Of a stretch of DNA of 64,000 nt, positions 16,060 through 24,996 are shown piece by piece. The first letter of the stretch is position 1, and every line of letters begins with the position of its first letter. Where the stretch lies: NCBI GenBank assembly GCA_017634455.1, contig JAGBNK010000028.1:1-64000 (forward strand), read 5' to 3'. The translations under genes and the position numbers were made by a program. Source of the DNA: Lachnospiraceae bacterium. Lineage in GTDB: Bacteria; Bacillota; Clostridia; Lachnospirales; Lachnospiraceae. Under the pieces are notes generated by a model. It saw nothing but the letters and a program-made list of their open reading frames with translations, did no database searches and was not told where the DNA came from.

Positions 16060-16584
16060 ATGGCACAAAATCCAATTGTTACTATAGAAATGGAAAATGG
16101 TGGCATTATCAAAGCAGAACTCTATCCTGATATTGCACCTAATACTGTAAATAATTTCATTAGCTTGATTAATGAAGGTTACTATGATGGAATAATCTTC
16201 CACCGTGTTATTAAAGGCTTCATGATTCAGGGTGGTGATCCTACTGGAACAGGAACTGGCGGCCCTGGCTACTGTATCGCCGGTGAGTTCAACAGCAACG
16301 GATTCCACAACGATTTAGAGCACACTCGCGGAGTACTCTCCATGGCTCGTACAGCAGTTCCTGATTCAGCTGGAAGCCAGTTCTTCATCATGCACGAGGA
16401 TTCTCCTCATCTTGACGGAGACTATGCAGCCTTCGGCAAGGTAATTGAAGGAATGGAAGTAGTTGACGAAATTGCCAACTGCGATGTGGATATGTGGAGC
16501 AACAAACCATTTGAAGATCAGAAAATGGTTTCTGTTACAGTAGACTGCTTCGGAGTTGATTATCCAGAACCAGAAATGTGTTAG
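16060..16584 (+). CDS. Peptidyl-prolyl cis-trans isomerase, cyclophilin type
   Basis: The enzyme speeds proline isomerisation during protein folding. The 174-residue protein carries all cyclophilin landmarks: FHRVIKGFMIQGGD with the catalytic Arg, the segment GGPGYCIAGEF, SMART-like RGVLSMART, GSQFFIMHEDSPHLDG and AFGKVIEGMEVVDEI. There is no signal peptide, so it is cytoplasmic. It is a single-gene unit with its own promoter and terminator. GGAAAGGA lies 11 bases before the ATG, slightly further than usual. Confidence 0.95.
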   Translation: MAQNPIVTIEMENGGIIKAELYPDIAPNTVNNFISLINEGYYDGIIFHRVIKGFMIQGGDPTGTGTGGPGYCIAGEFNSNGFHNDLEHTRGVLSMARTAVPDSAGSQFFIMHEDSPHLDGDYAAFGKVIEGMEVVDEIANCDVDMWSNKPFEDQKMVSVTVDCFGVDYPEPEMC

Positions 16585-16593
16585 ACATAATAG

Positions 16594-16640
16594 AACCCTT
16601 TTAGTGTAACCTAAGGTCTTCACTAAAAGGGTTATGTTTT
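16594..16640. terminator. Bidirectional terminator between cyclophilin and aroK-aroE
   Basis: A perfect 13-bp stem (AACCCTTTTAGTG with CACTAAAAGGGTT) around a 14-base loop lies between the two convergent genes, with T-rich sequence on the plus-strand side. Confidence 0.85.
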
Positions 16641-18073
16641 TATAATCCCAATTTCTTCTTCACAATATCCACCGGCATATCCTGGCCTGTATATAGCTTA
16701 AAAGCAGCTACGCCCTGCCACAGAAGCATACCCTTGCCGCCAATGCATTGCTTCACTCCCGCACTTGCTGCATCCTGGAGCAATTTAGTCTCCAGCGGAT
16801 TATATACAATATCACATACAACCAGATTCTCATGGAAGCCACTCATATCTCCTACAATACTGTCCTCTTCACTTGGATACATTCCCACTGATGTACCATT
16901 GACAAATATATCAGCAGAAAGCATTTCCTCCACCATCTTTGCATCATCAGCAATATCGTATACATTTATTATCACGCCGTCATACTCACTCATAATTCTG
17001 TCAGCCAGCTCTACAGTTGTATTAAATGTAGCATTCACTCTCTTAAAAATGCTAATCTCTCTGGCACCATCCAAAGCACACTGTACAATAATAGCTGTTG
17101 CAGCACCACCTGCGCCACATATTACAATTTTCTTGCCAACTACATCCACACCATTATCACGCAAATTTCCAACAAAACCACAACCGTCTGTATTATGACC
17201 AATAAGCTTTCCATTATCATTTACAATAGTATTAACAGCGCCTATAAGTCTGGCAGCATCAGACAATTCATCCATGTATTTTACAACTTCATTCTTGCAA
17301 GGCATGGTAACATTCATACCACCCATGTTAAATATTTTCATAGCATTCATGGCATCAGCCACACCTGCTTCATCCACATCAAATGCCATATATGCACTAT
17401 TAATTCCAAGGGCGCCAAAAGCTGTATTATACATAATTGGAGATCCGGAATGAGCAACAGGGCTTCCAATGAGCCCATATAATCTGGTTGCTCCATTAAT
17501 AATATTTATTGTAGAAGCCTCGCCATTTATCTCGGATTTTCCAACAGATACAACCTCAGATTTTTTCAGCGCAATCATAATTTCCCCAGCAATTTCTTCT
17601 ACAGTTTTGCCATCTACATCTATAATAATATCCGCAGCCTCTTCATATTTATCCCTGCGACCATCCATCATATCTGCAATATTTTCCACACTCATATTTC
17701 CCTCCAACAGAGGTCTGTTGTGAGTATTCTTGATTCTGTCATAGATAGTCTGGGGTTTAGCCTGTAAATATACTACCTTGCCGCCTTCCTTTAGAAAATC
17801 AACATTTTCCTTTCGAAGAACAGCACCGCCTCCACAGGATATTACAATATTTTCTTTCTGGCTTAAATCCTTTAACAGCTCAGTCTCTAGATTTCTAAAA
17901 TATTCCTCGCCATATTGGAGGAAAATATTTGAAATAGACATACCTGCCCTGCGTTCTATCTCAGCATCCATATCAATAATATCCATGAAAAACTGATCTC
18001 TCATAGATTCAGAAACTGCAGTTTTGCCAGAACCCATAAACCCAATTAAAGCTACATTATAATTAATTGCCAT
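16640..18073 (-). CDS. Bifunctional shikimate kinase-shikimate dehydrogenase (AroK-AroE fusion)
   Basis: One 477-residue protein carries two non-consecutive-gene enzymes of the shikimate pathway. Residues 1-170 are shikimate kinase, with Walker A GFMGSGKT, the DMD shikimate site and SCGGGAV. Residues about 196-477 are shikimate dehydrogenase, with GSPVAHSGSP, the catalytic Lys in NVTMPCK, GHNTDGCGF and the NADP loop GAGGAA. The dehydrogenase makes shikimate from 3-dehydroshikimate and the kinase phosphorylates it, so the fusion joins two sequential steps. Sites of both halves look intact. It is a single-gene unit; GGAG lies five bases before the ATG, and only a weak promoter (TTGCAT, 18 bp, TATTGT) is seen. 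Confidence 0.93.
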   Translation of the reverse strand: MAINYNVALIGFMGSGKTAVSESMRDQFFMDIIDMDAEIERRAGMSISNIFLQYGEEYFRNLETELLKDLSQKENIVISCGGGAVLRKENVDFLKEGGKVVYLQAKPQTIYDRIKNTHNRPLLEGNMSVENIADMMDGRRDKYEEAADIIIDVDGKTVEEIAGEIMIALKKSEVVSVGKSEINGEASTINIINGATRLYGLIGSPVAHSGSPIMYNTAFGALGINSAYMAFDVDEAGVADAMNAMKIFNMGGMNVTMPCKNEVVKYMDELSDAARLIGAVNTIVNDNGKLIGHNTDGCGFVGNLRDNGVDVVGKKIVICGAGGAATAIIVQCALDGAREISIFKRVNATFNTTVELADRIMSEYDGVIINVYDIADDAKMVEEMLSADIFVNGTSVGMYPSEEDSIVGDMSGFHENLVVCDIVYNPLETKLLQDAASAGVKQCIGGKGMLLWQGVAAFKLYTGQDMPVDIVKKKLGL

Positions 18074-18142
18074 GTTGTCTCCATTTCTATATGCCCGTTA
18101 ACGCTCTATACTACAATACCATCTAGTATTAACCTGATGCAA

Positions 18143-18176
18143 GTAAAAATCCCGAGTGCGTAGATACACTCGGGAG
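18143..18176 (-). terminator. Terminator of the hexuronate operon
   Basis: On the minus strand TCCCGAGTG pairs with CACTCGGGA around eight bases, followed by TTTTTACTT. It lies 36 bp after the kdgK stop codon. Confidence 0.88.
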
Positions 18177-18211
18177 CTTTAAAAAGTATTTATAATCTTA
18201 GGAGTAATTGA

Positions 18212-19243
18212 CTATCTCTGTACTCTACCAGAACCGTCTCCACCTGCCAGAGTTTCTACTTCCTTACGGCTTACAAGATTGAAGTCTCCAGGAATTGTAT
18301 GCTTCAATGCAGAAGCAGCTACACCAAATTCCAAAGCTTCCTTGAAATCTTTGCCATCAAGAAGTCCGCAGATTGTACCGCCGGCAAATGAATCACCACC
18401 ACCAACACGATCTACGATTGGGTTAATTCTATATTCTCTAGAATGATAGAATTCCTTAGTATCTCTAGAATAGATACATGCTGACCAGCCATTATCAGAA
18501 GCTGAATGGCTGACACGAAGAGATGAAATGCAGTACTCGAAATTGTAATCTGCAACCATCTGTTCAAAAATTGACTTGTAACCAGCAAGCTCAAGCTCAC
18601 CACTTGTTACATCAGTATTTCCTGGCTTGTAACCAAGAACTAATTCTGCATCTTCCTCATTTCCGATGCATACATCTACATACTGCATAAGGTTCTTCAT
18701 AACCTTCTGTGCCTTCTCTGAAGACCAAAGCTTCTTTCTGAAGTTAAGGTCAACTGAAACCTTGACACCATGCTTCTTAGCAGCCTTTAATGCTTCCTCT
18801 GTAAGAACTGCAGCAGCATCAGAAACAGCTGGAGTAATTCCTGTGAAATGGAACCAGTCTGCTCCCTCAAAAATCTTGTCAAAATCAAAGTCTGCAGCTG
18901 TTGCTGTAGATATAGATGAATGAGCTCTATCATATACAACCTTTGAAGGTCTCATAGATGCACCAGTCTCAAGATAGTAGATACCAAGTCTCTCGCCACA
19001 TCTAGCGATATTATCAGTCTTCACACCATACTTGCGAAGAGCTGCTACTGCACACTCACCTAATTCATTATCAGGTACTGCTGTAACGAACTCAGCATCA
19101 TGTCCATAATTAGCAAGGGAAACAGCAACATTTGCCTCGCCTCCACCATAGTTAATATCAAACTCATCTGCCTGAATAAATTTCTCGTTGTTTGGTGTAG
19201 ATAAGCGAAGCATAATCTCACCCATTGTAACTACTTTTGCCAT
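18212..19243 (-). CDS. kdgK: 2-keto-3-deoxygluconate kinase (PfkB family)
   Basis: The enzyme phosphorylates 2-keto-3-deoxygluconate (KDG) to KDPG with ATP. The 343-residue protein shows the PfkB/ribokinase fold: an N-terminal MGEIMLRL and GGGEANVAVSLA, and the C-terminal signature DRVGGGDSFAGGTICGLL with the catalytic Asp. Its place as last gene of uxuA-uxuB-eda-uxaC fixes the substrate as KDG. It is followed by the operon terminator. Length is normal. Confidence 0.93.
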   Translation of the reverse strand: MAKVVTMGEIMLRLSTPNNEKFIQADEFDINYGGGEANVAVSLANYGHDAEFVTAVPDNELGECAVAALRKYGVKTDNIARCGERLGIYYLETGASMRPSKVVYDRAHSSISTATAADFDFDKIFEGADWFHFTGITPAVSDAAAVLTEEALKAAKKHGVKVSVDLNFRKKLWSSEKAQKVMKNLMQYVDVCIGNEEDAELVLGYKPGNTDVTSGELELAGYKSIFEQMVADYNFEYCISSLRVSHSASDNGWSACIYSRDTKEFYHSREYRINPIVDRVGGGDSFAGGTICGLLDGKDFKEALEFGVAASALKHTIPGDFNLVSRKEVETLAGGDGSGRVQR

Positions 19244-19305
19244 GTTTTATCTCCTTTTTTCTTCTTATATAAAATATTTGAAAATACAATCACTCAAATA
19301 AGGTC

Positions 19306-20700
19306 TTAGATTCCAAAATATCTCTTGGCATTCTTATAAGATATACCCTCTACAATCTTCTGAAGAGATTTGTCATCTGCAGGGTACTCTCCATTTTCTA
19401 CCCATTCACCAATAAGTCCACATGCAATTCTGCGGAAATATTCATGACGAGTATATGACAGGAAGCTTCTTGAATCTGTAAGCATTCCTACAAAGTTGCC
19501 CAACAATCCCAGATTAGCAAGCGATGTCATCTGTTCTCTCATGCCTGTCTTATTATCATTGAACCACCATGCACTACCATGCTGAATCTTGCCAACTGCC
19601 TCAGCAGACTGGAAGCATCCGATAATAGTGCCAATTGCAGCATTATCAATTGGATTAAGTGAATATACGATTGTCTTTGGCAACTCATTGGTATAATCCA
19701 ACTCATTCAAGAAATCTGCAAGCTCATTAATTGGAGCACTTGTAGATATGCTGTCAATTCCGGCATCAGGTCCAAGTGCCTCAAAGATACGACGATTATT
19801 GTCACGCTTTACACCATAGTGAAGCTGCATAACCCATCCCAGTCTGTGATACTCTCTGCCACAATGTAACAGAATAGCCATCTTGAACTTATCGCTTTCT
19901 TCCTTGGATAGAACCTTGCCAGCTTTTTTCTTGGCAAATATTTCTTCCACCTCAACATCAGTTGCAGGCTTGTACATTACATATTCAATACCATGATCAC
20001 TTACAACGCATCCATGATCAGCAAAATATTCCATTCTAACTGAAAGTGCCTTCTTAATATCAGCCACTGAGTTGATTTCAATTCCAGCAGCATCGGCAAG
20101 TTTACAGATATAATCCATATAATCATCCTTGTCGATATTTACAGCCTTGTCAGGTCTCCATGAAGGACATACCTTTACATCAAAGCTAGAATCCTCAGCA
20201 ATCATCTTGTGCCATTTCAAATCATCAATTGGATCATCTGTTGTTCCAATCATCTCCACATTGGAATCTAATATCAGCTGTCTGGCTGACATATTTTTCA
20301 GTTTCTCATTGCAGAGATTCCATACTTCCTCAGCTGTATCTCCATTTAATGCGCCATCATATCCGAAGTATTTCTTCAACTCCAAATGACTCCAATGATA
20401 TAGTGGATTTCCAATAGCCATCTCCAAAGTCTCAGCCCATTTCTGAAACTTCTCTCTGTCAGATGCATCACCAGTTATGTACTTCTCTTCCACACCATTT
20501 GAGCGCATCTGTCTCCATTTATAATGATCTCCACCTAACCATACCTGAGTTATATTGTCAAAATGTGCATCCTCAGCAATTTCCTGAGGGCTCAAATGAC
20601 AATGATAATCAATTATCGGTAAGTCCTTGGCGAAATCATGATAGAGATGCTTAGCAGTCTCTGTTGTAAGAAGAAAATCATCATCCATAAACTTCTTCAT
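19306..20700 (-). CDS. uxaC: Glucuronate (uronate) isomerase
   Basis: The enzyme converts D-glucuronate to D-fructuronate, and galacturonate to tagaturonate, in the cytoplasm. The 464-residue protein has the amidohydrolase-like opening MDDDFLLTTETAKHLYH and the metal-binding DYHCHLSPQEIAED, plus the family blocks GDHYKWR and MQLHYGVKRDNNRR. Length matches UxaC. It lies 18 bp after eda and before kdgK. No tagaturonate reductase (uxaB) or altronate dehydratase (uxaA) is present here, so this operon serves the glucuronate branch. Confidence 0.96.
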   Translation of the reverse strand: MKKFMDDDFLLTTETAKHLYHDFAKDLPIIDYHCHLSPQEIAEDAHFDNITQVWLGGDHYKWRQMRSNGVEEKYITGDASDREKFQKWAETLEMAIGNPLYHWSHLELKKYFGYDGALNGDTAEEVWNLCNEKLKNMSARQLILDSNVEMIGTTDDPIDDLKWHKMIAEDSSFDVKVCPSWRPDKAVNIDKDDYMDYICKLADAAGIEINSVADIKKALSVRMEYFADHGCVVSDHGIEYVMYKPATDVEVEEIFAKKKAGKVLSKEESDKFKMAILLHCGREYHRLGWVMQLHYGVKRDNNRRIFEALGPDAGIDSISTSAPINELADFLNELDYTNELPKTIVYSLNPIDNAAIGTIIGCFQSAEAVGKIQHGSAWWFNDNKTGMREQMTSLANLGLLGNFVGMLTDSRSFLSYTRHEYFRRIACGLIGEWVENGEYPADDKSLQKIVEGISYKNAKRYFGI

Positions 20701-20718
20701 ACTATAATCACCTCAAAA

Positions 20719-21363
20719 TTAAGCATTCTTTACAAGTTCAACAACGCTCTTGGTCATAGCTTCAATCTCATCAAATTTTCCAGCCTTGATCAAGTCGCCC
20801 TTCACCATCCAGCTTCCGCCAGCAGCGATAATCTTTGGACTAACAAGATACTCTAATACATTTGACTCGCTTACTCCACCTGTTGGCATGAACTTCATCT
20901 GTGGGAAAACTGAACCAAGTGCATTGATTGTCTTCAATCCGCCATACTGTGCAGCTGGGAAGAACTTAGCAACTGGAAGTCCATGATTTACCACATTAAT
21001 AAGCTCTGTTGGTGTACAGATTCCAGGGAAAATAGGAATCTCATTTTCAATACAATACTGAGTAACTTCCTCGCTGTAACCAGGAGATACGATAAACTTA
21101 GCTCCACACTCTACAGCCTTCTTGCACTGCTCTACATTAATTACTGTACCAGCACCTACGCAAAGCTCTGGGAACTTCTCGCTCATTGCCTTGATAGCAT
21201 CTGGAGCAGCTGCTGTTCTAAATGTAACCTCAGCAACTGGAAGTCCACCATTTACCAATGCCTGTGCAAGAGGAATAGCATCCTCTACATTTTCAATAAC
21301 AACAACAGGTACTACCTTAAATGCCTCAACCTGCTTCAACATTTCATCCATATAAGTAATCAT
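20719..21363 (-). CDS. eda: KDPG/KHG aldolase
   Basis: The class I aldolase splits 2-keto-3-deoxy-6-phosphogluconate into pyruvate and glyceraldehyde 3-phosphate. The 214-residue protein shows VVVIENVEDAIPLAQALVNGG, the Glu-containing VAEVTFRT, the GAGTVIN motif, the Schiff-base Lys in KFIVSPGYS region, and the phosphate-binding MPTGGVSESN. Length is typical. It follows uxuB after a 104-bp spacer that contains a stem-loop. Confidence 0.95.
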   Translation of the reverse strand: MITYMDEMLKQVEAFKVVPVVVIENVEDAIPLAQALVNGGLPVAEVTFRTAAAPDAIKAMSEKFPELCVGAGTVINVEQCKKAVECGAKFIVSPGYSEEVTQYCIENEIPIFPGICTPTELINVVNHGLPVAKFFPAAQYGGLKTINALGSVFPQMKFMPTGGVSESNVLEYLVSPKIIAAGGSWMVKGDLIKAGKFDEIEAMTKSVVELVKNA

Positions 21364-21421
21364 ATAATCATTCTCCTTGTCTTATAAAACATTTCATACT
21401 TATTATATTTTACACATTATA

Positions 21422-21446
21422 GGACTATATATCCAATATATAGTCC
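21422..21446. promoter_or_regulatory. Stem-loop between uxuB and eda
   Basis: An 11-bp perfect stem (GGACTATATAT with ATATATAGTCC, loop CCA) sits in the longest spacer of the uronate operon. It has no T-run on the minus strand, so it is more likely an mRNA processing or stability element than a terminator. Confidence 0.45.
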
Positions 21447-21467
21447 CATTTTACCTCTTATATAATC

Positions 21468-22319
21468 CTATACTCCAGAATATGCTGAGAATCCGCCATC
21501 TACAGGAAGTACAACACCTGTAATAAATCCAGCAGCATCATTGTTGAGTAAGAAGAGCAAGCTTCCAATAAGCTCTTCAGCCTCTCCGAAACGTCCCATT
21601 GGAGTAGCAGCAAGAATCTTGCCTGTTCTAGGAGTTGGTGTGCCATCCTCGTTAAAGAGAAGCTTAGCATTCTGCTTTGTTGAGAAGAATCCAGGAGCAA
21701 TTGCATTTACTCTGATTCCGCTCTTTGAGAAATGTACTGCCAACCACTGTGTGAAGTTAGAAATTGCAGCCTTTGCTCCAGAATATGCAGGAATTTTAGT
21801 GAGTGGAGTGAAAGCATTCATAGAAGAAATATTGAGGATATTACATCCTTCCTTCTCTACCATATCCTGTGCAAAGATCTGCGTTGGAAGCAATGTTCCA
21901 ATGAAATTTAGGTTAAATACAAATTCAACTCCGCTTGGGTCCAAGTCAAAGAATGAAATTGTATCTGCGTCAATATCACCAGCCTCGAAGTATTCCTTGT
22001 CTGTTGTAGCACGAGGGTTGTTTCCACCTGCACCATTAATAAGGATGTCACATGTTCCGAGGTCTGCAACTACAGCATCATGTACTGACTGTAAGCTTTC
22101 CTTGTCCAATACATTTGCCTTATATGCCTTGGCAACTCCGCCGTCAGCAACGATCTCGTCAGCAACTTTCTGTGCTGCCTCTTCATTTAAATCCAAAACT
22201 GCAACCTTTGCTCCAGCCTGAGCCAATGCCTTGGCAAACATGCCGCAGAGCACTCCGCCTGCTCCAGTTACAACTGTTACTTTTCCTGTTAAATCTGTGT
22301 TCAATGGTAAATTCATCAT
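21468..22319 (-). CDS. uxuB: D-mannonate oxidoreductase (SDR-type fructuronate reductase)
   Basis: The enzyme reduces D-fructuronate to D-mannonate with NAD(P)H. The 283-residue protein is a short-chain dehydrogenase, unlike the long-chain UxuB of E. coli: it has the cofactor motif TGAGGVLCGMFAKALA, NGAGGNNP, the catalytic Ser in LNISSMNAF, YSGAKAAISNF (Tyr and Lys), and ends with PVDGGFSAYSGV. Assignment to this step comes from the operon, since UxaC and UxuA lie on either side of the reaction. GGAGG lies nine bases before the ATG. Confidence 0.9.
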   Translation of the reverse strand: MMNLPLNTDLTGKVTVVTGAGGVLCGMFAKALAQAGAKVAVLDLNEEAAQKVADEIVADGGVAKAYKANVLDKESLQSVHDAVVADLGTCDILINGAGGNNPRATTDKEYFEAGDIDADTISFFDLDPSGVEFVFNLNFIGTLLPTQIFAQDMVEKEGCNILNISSMNAFTPLTKIPAYSGAKAAISNFTQWLAVHFSKSGIRVNAIAPGFFSTKQNAKLLFNEDGTPTPRTGKILAATPMGRFGEAEELIGSLLFLLNNDAAGFITGVVLPVDGGFSAYSGV

Positions 22320-22376
22320 AATTATTTTCCTCCATAGTTTTAATTCATTATTCCGTGTTTACGGCAGGTGACTTTT

Positions 22377-22416
22377 CAGGAACGCTTCCGCTACGTTCTC
22401 GCACCAACGGTACTAA
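22377..22416 (-). repeat. Dispersed extragenic repeat copy between uxuA and uxuB
   Basis: Read on the minus strand, this spacer carries TTTAGTACCGTTGGTGCGAG, then AGCGGAAGCGTTCC. The same order of blocks occurs in the inverted part of the repeat array at 35404-35447 (TTTAGTACCGTTGCGAG, then AGCGAGAGCGTGCC). Two copies 13 kb apart point to a repeat family of this genome. Confidence 0.55.
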
Positions 22417-22417
22417 A

Positions 22418-23467
22418 TTATTTGCTTGCTTTCTCAACTGCTTCAAATAAGCCATTAATATATGTTGCGCCGAGGGCTCTGTCGTAGAGACCATAGCCTG
22501 CGCGGCCTGTCTCGCCCCAGATCATACGACCATGATCAGGTCTTACATATCCTGTAAATCCATTGTCATGAAGAGCCTTGACGATTGCATACATATCTAA
22601 GCTACCGCAGCTTGATAAATGTGCTCTCTCTTCAAATCCATTATCAAGAACCTGTACATTTCTAAGATGAGCGAAATGGATACGTCCCATCTTGGCATAC
22701 TTAGCAGCCATCTTTACAACATCATTCTTGGCTGAGCATCCAAGAGATCCTGTACAAAGTGTAATTCCATTGTGTGGATCATCTACAAGGCCAAGGAATC
22801 TATCTAAGTTCTCCTCGCAAGTGATAATTCTAGGAAGTCCGAAAATGCTCCAGCAAGGATCGTCCTCATGAATTGCCATATTTACATCACACTCTGCAGC
22901 TACTGGAATAATTTTCTCAAGGAAATATTTCAGGTTATCCCAGAGGTCATCCTCTGATAACTCCTGATACTGAGCTACAATATCCTTTAACTCTTCTCTT
23001 GAATAACTAGCATCCCATCCTGGAAGTGTGAGATCACTGTCTGACTCAAGTGGATTAACCTTGTCAACCTGCTCCTGATAATATACAAGAGATGTTGATC
23101 CATCTGGTAACTCATGATCAAGCTGAGTTCTAGTCCAGTCAAATACTGGCATGAAATTGTAGCATACGCACTTAATTCCAGCCTCTGCCACTCTGCGGAT
23201 ATTCTCGCAGTAGTTCTCAATATATCTGTCTCTGCTTGGCTTTCCAAGCTTGATGTCCTCATGAACAGGAATGCTCTCAATAACTTCAAAATGAAGTCCT
23301 GCATCCTCTGTCTGCTTCTTTAACTTTGCGATTGACTCGCGGCTCCATACTTCTCCAACTGGCACATCATATACAGCAGTTACAATTGAATCCATACCAG
23401 GAATCTGACGAATCTGCTCTAATGTAACCTTGTCATCTTCTCCATACCAACGAAATGATAATTTCAT
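22418..23467 (-). CDS. uxuA: Mannonate dehydratase
   Basis: The enzyme dehydrates D-mannonate to 2-keto-3-deoxygluconate, using a divalent metal. The 349-residue protein begins [19 protein letters not shown] and shows the TIM-barrel metal residues in [34 protein letters not shown] and [13 protein letters not shown] use the ATG at 23465-23467 behind GAGGAGG; a TTG five codons upstream is part of that ribosome site. It is the first gene of the uronate operon, divergent from the AraC regulator. Confidence 0.96.
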   Translation of the reverse strand: MKLSFRWYGEDDKVTLEQIRQIPGMDSIVTAVYDVPVGEVWSRESIAKLKKQTEDAGLHFEVIESIPVHEDIKLGKPSRDRYIENYCENIRRVAEAGIKCVCYNFMPVFDWTRTQLDHELPDGSTSLVYYQEQVDKVNPLESDSDLTLPGWDASYSREELKDIVAQYQELSEDDLWDNLKYFLEKIIPVAAECDVNMAIHEDDPCWSIFGLPRIITCEENLDRFLGLVDDPHNGITLCTGSLGCSAKNDVVKMAAKYAKMGRIHFAHLRNVQVLDNGFEERAHLSSCGSLDMYAIVKALHDNGFTGYVRPDHGRMIWGETGRAGYGLYDRALGATYINGLFEAVEKASK

Positions 23468-23525
23468 ATTTACCCTCCTCAAAACTGTTGTTTTAACTTG
23501 TTGTCTATACTTTACCTTGTTTAAA

Positions 23526-23570
23526 AATATAGATATATAACAAATCTTGTTACAAACATTGCAAATCTTG
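23526..23570 (-). promoter_or_regulatory. uxuA promoter with AraC-type direct-repeat operator
   Basis: The nine-base word CAAATCTTG occurs twice (23541-23549 and 23562-23570), exactly 21 bp apart, the spacing of two AraC half-sites on one DNA face. A weak promoter on the minus strand, TTGTAA (23550-23555), 18 bp, TATATT (23526-23531), lies right beside the proximal repeat. This fits activation of uxuA by the divergent regulator. The repeat is seen; protein binding is inferred. Confidence 0.5.
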
Positions 23571-23640
23571 CGATTAGGTTGTAATATTTAATCAACCTTT
23601 TCTACAAAGTATTTAATTACAGATTGTTGAGGAAACTATT

Positions 23641-24570
23641 ATGGCAAGACATTATCAGGCACAATTTGACAATTCCCGTGAAATGCAGGCTTCAGACTTT
23701 GAAATCTACTACTATGAGGACAAGGTTTTGGAAAATGTATCCATGCACAGACATGACTATTATGAAATATATTTCTTTCTGGAAGGGAATCTCTCATATC
23801 AGATTGGCAAGAATGTATATCCACTATCCTACGGGGATATCTGCCTCATTCCTCCTGGAGTTTATCACCGCCCCAAATTTGAAAATACAGATTTACCCTA
23901 CAGACGAATTGTATTATGGCTGTCTCCAAGCTACTACAATAGACTGGTAGCTCAAAACTCTGACCTGGCTTACGGATATGATTTGGGACATGAAATCAGC
24001 TGTCATCATTTTCCAAGTGATATGTCTACTGCTCAGATGCTTTTTTCAAAACTGGTTGCCATCATTGAGGAGCGCAACATGGATAATCCATTTAAGGAAT
24101 CCACCCTGGATTGTGACATCACTTCCCTAATGCTTGCCATAAATAGAAATATATATATGCGCCACAACCAAAGCAATGCCAAAAAGACCAAAGAACAGGA
24201 AACATTATTTACCAGACTGTGTGAATATATCAATGCCAATTTGGATTCTGATCTAAGTCTTGATGCAATTGCTTCTGCCTTCTATGTGAGCAAATATCAT
24301 ATATCACATATATTCAAGGACAATATGGGCATATCCATACATCAATATCTACAGAAGAAAAGATTGGAAGCCTGCAAAGCCAGCATACTATCTGGAGAGT
24401 CCTTCAAGGATGTGGCGGAAGCTTATGGTTTTACTGATTACACCAGCTTCTTTAGAGCCTTTAAAAAAGAATATGGCATCAGCCCCAAGGAATTCAAGGA
24501 GGCCAATTTAATCTCCACCCAGGATTCCAAAGAGGTAACTGATACCATCGAACATGCTGTATTTAAATAG
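23641..24570 (+). CDS. AraC-family regulator of hexuronate use
   Basis: A 309-residue regulator with an N-terminal cupin sugar-sensing domain (MHRHDYYEIYFFLEG and DICLIPPGVYHRP, residues about 36-90) and a C-terminal pair of helix-turn-helix motifs (SLDAIASAFYVSKYHISHIF, then FKDVAEAYGFTDYTSFFRAFK). It is transcribed away from uxuA, so the operon above is the likely target, with glucuronate or a pathway intermediate as inducer. No good ribosome site is seen just before the ATG beyond a weak TTGAGGAAACT. It is followed by a strong terminator. Confidence 0.88.
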   Translation: MARHYQAQFDNSREMQASDFEIYYYEDKVLENVSMHRHDYYEIYFFLEGNLSYQIGKNVYPLSYGDICLIPPGVYHRPKFENTDLPYRRIVLWLSPSYYNRLVAQNSDLAYGYDLGHEISCHHFPSDMSTAQMLFSKLVAIIEERNMDNPFKESTLDCDITSLMLAINRNIYMRHNQSNAKKTKEQETLFTRLCEYINANLDSDLSLDAIASAFYVSKYHISHIFKDNMGISIHQYLQKKRLEACKASILSGESFKDVAEAYGFTDYTSFFRAFKKEYGISPKEFKEANLISTQDSKEVTDTIEHAVFK

Positions 24571-24576
24571 TAAAAG

Positions 24577-24608
24577 CCTTCCCGATTTATCTACCGGGAA
24601 GGTTTTTG
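24577..24608 (+). terminator. Terminator of the uronate AraC gene
   Basis: CCTTCCCG pairs with CGGGAAGG around a ten-base loop and is followed by TTTTTG. The convergent PilZ gene ends seven bases later. Confidence 0.88.
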
Positions 24609-24614
24609 TTAGTT

Positions 24615-24953
24615 TTACTCCTGATCATTTAACATCTGATAAATTAAAATTCTAAGTGTATCAGGGTTCTCCATTCCCACAAAAGTTCCACCAAATACAA
24701 AGCTGCCATCTTCCAAAACTTCCGCTCTGATGATTCTTACAATTGTATCCATCTTCTCTTTGGTCCACAATACAATCTGTGTCTGATAACACTCTCCCAA
24801 CTGAAGCAAATCTTTGGTTCTGAATCCAACACCGCCACGGCTTACATTAGTAATCTCAGCATCAACAATCTGCTCTTCCCCATGTTTCAACAATTTCAAC
24901 TGAATCTTGGCATCAAGCTCAGTTCGTTTTGACTTTCTCATTTCATCCATCAT
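24615..24953 (-). CDS. PilZ-domain c-di-GMP receptor protein
   Basis: A single-domain 112-residue cytoplasmic protein. The N-terminal RKSKRTELDAKI provides the RxxxR c-di-GMP-binding motif, and NVSRGGVGF is the second motif (D/NxSxxG). Such proteins couple c-di-GMP levels to motility, adhesion or polymer export. GGAGG lies before tandem ATG codons. It lies 43 bp after the Mbeg1-like gene and may be co-transcribed. The nearby CheC-like and chemoreceptor genes suggest a motility link; the Tad-like locus is another possible target. Confidence 0.88.
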   Translation of the reverse strand: MMDEMRKSKRTELDAKIQLKLLKHGEEQIVDAEITNVSRGGVGFRTKDLLQLGECYQTQIVLWTKEKMDTIVRIIRAEVLEDGSFVFGGTFVGMENPDTLRILIYQMLNDQE

Positions 24954-24996
24954 AATATACCTCCACCTGTTATAATTTTATATCATCTGCAACTTC

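Noticed and set aside
15766..16308. 180-codon minus-strand frame
   Set aside because: It is antisense to the cyclophilin gene and runs through that gene's promoter; it has no ribosome site and no recognisable domain.
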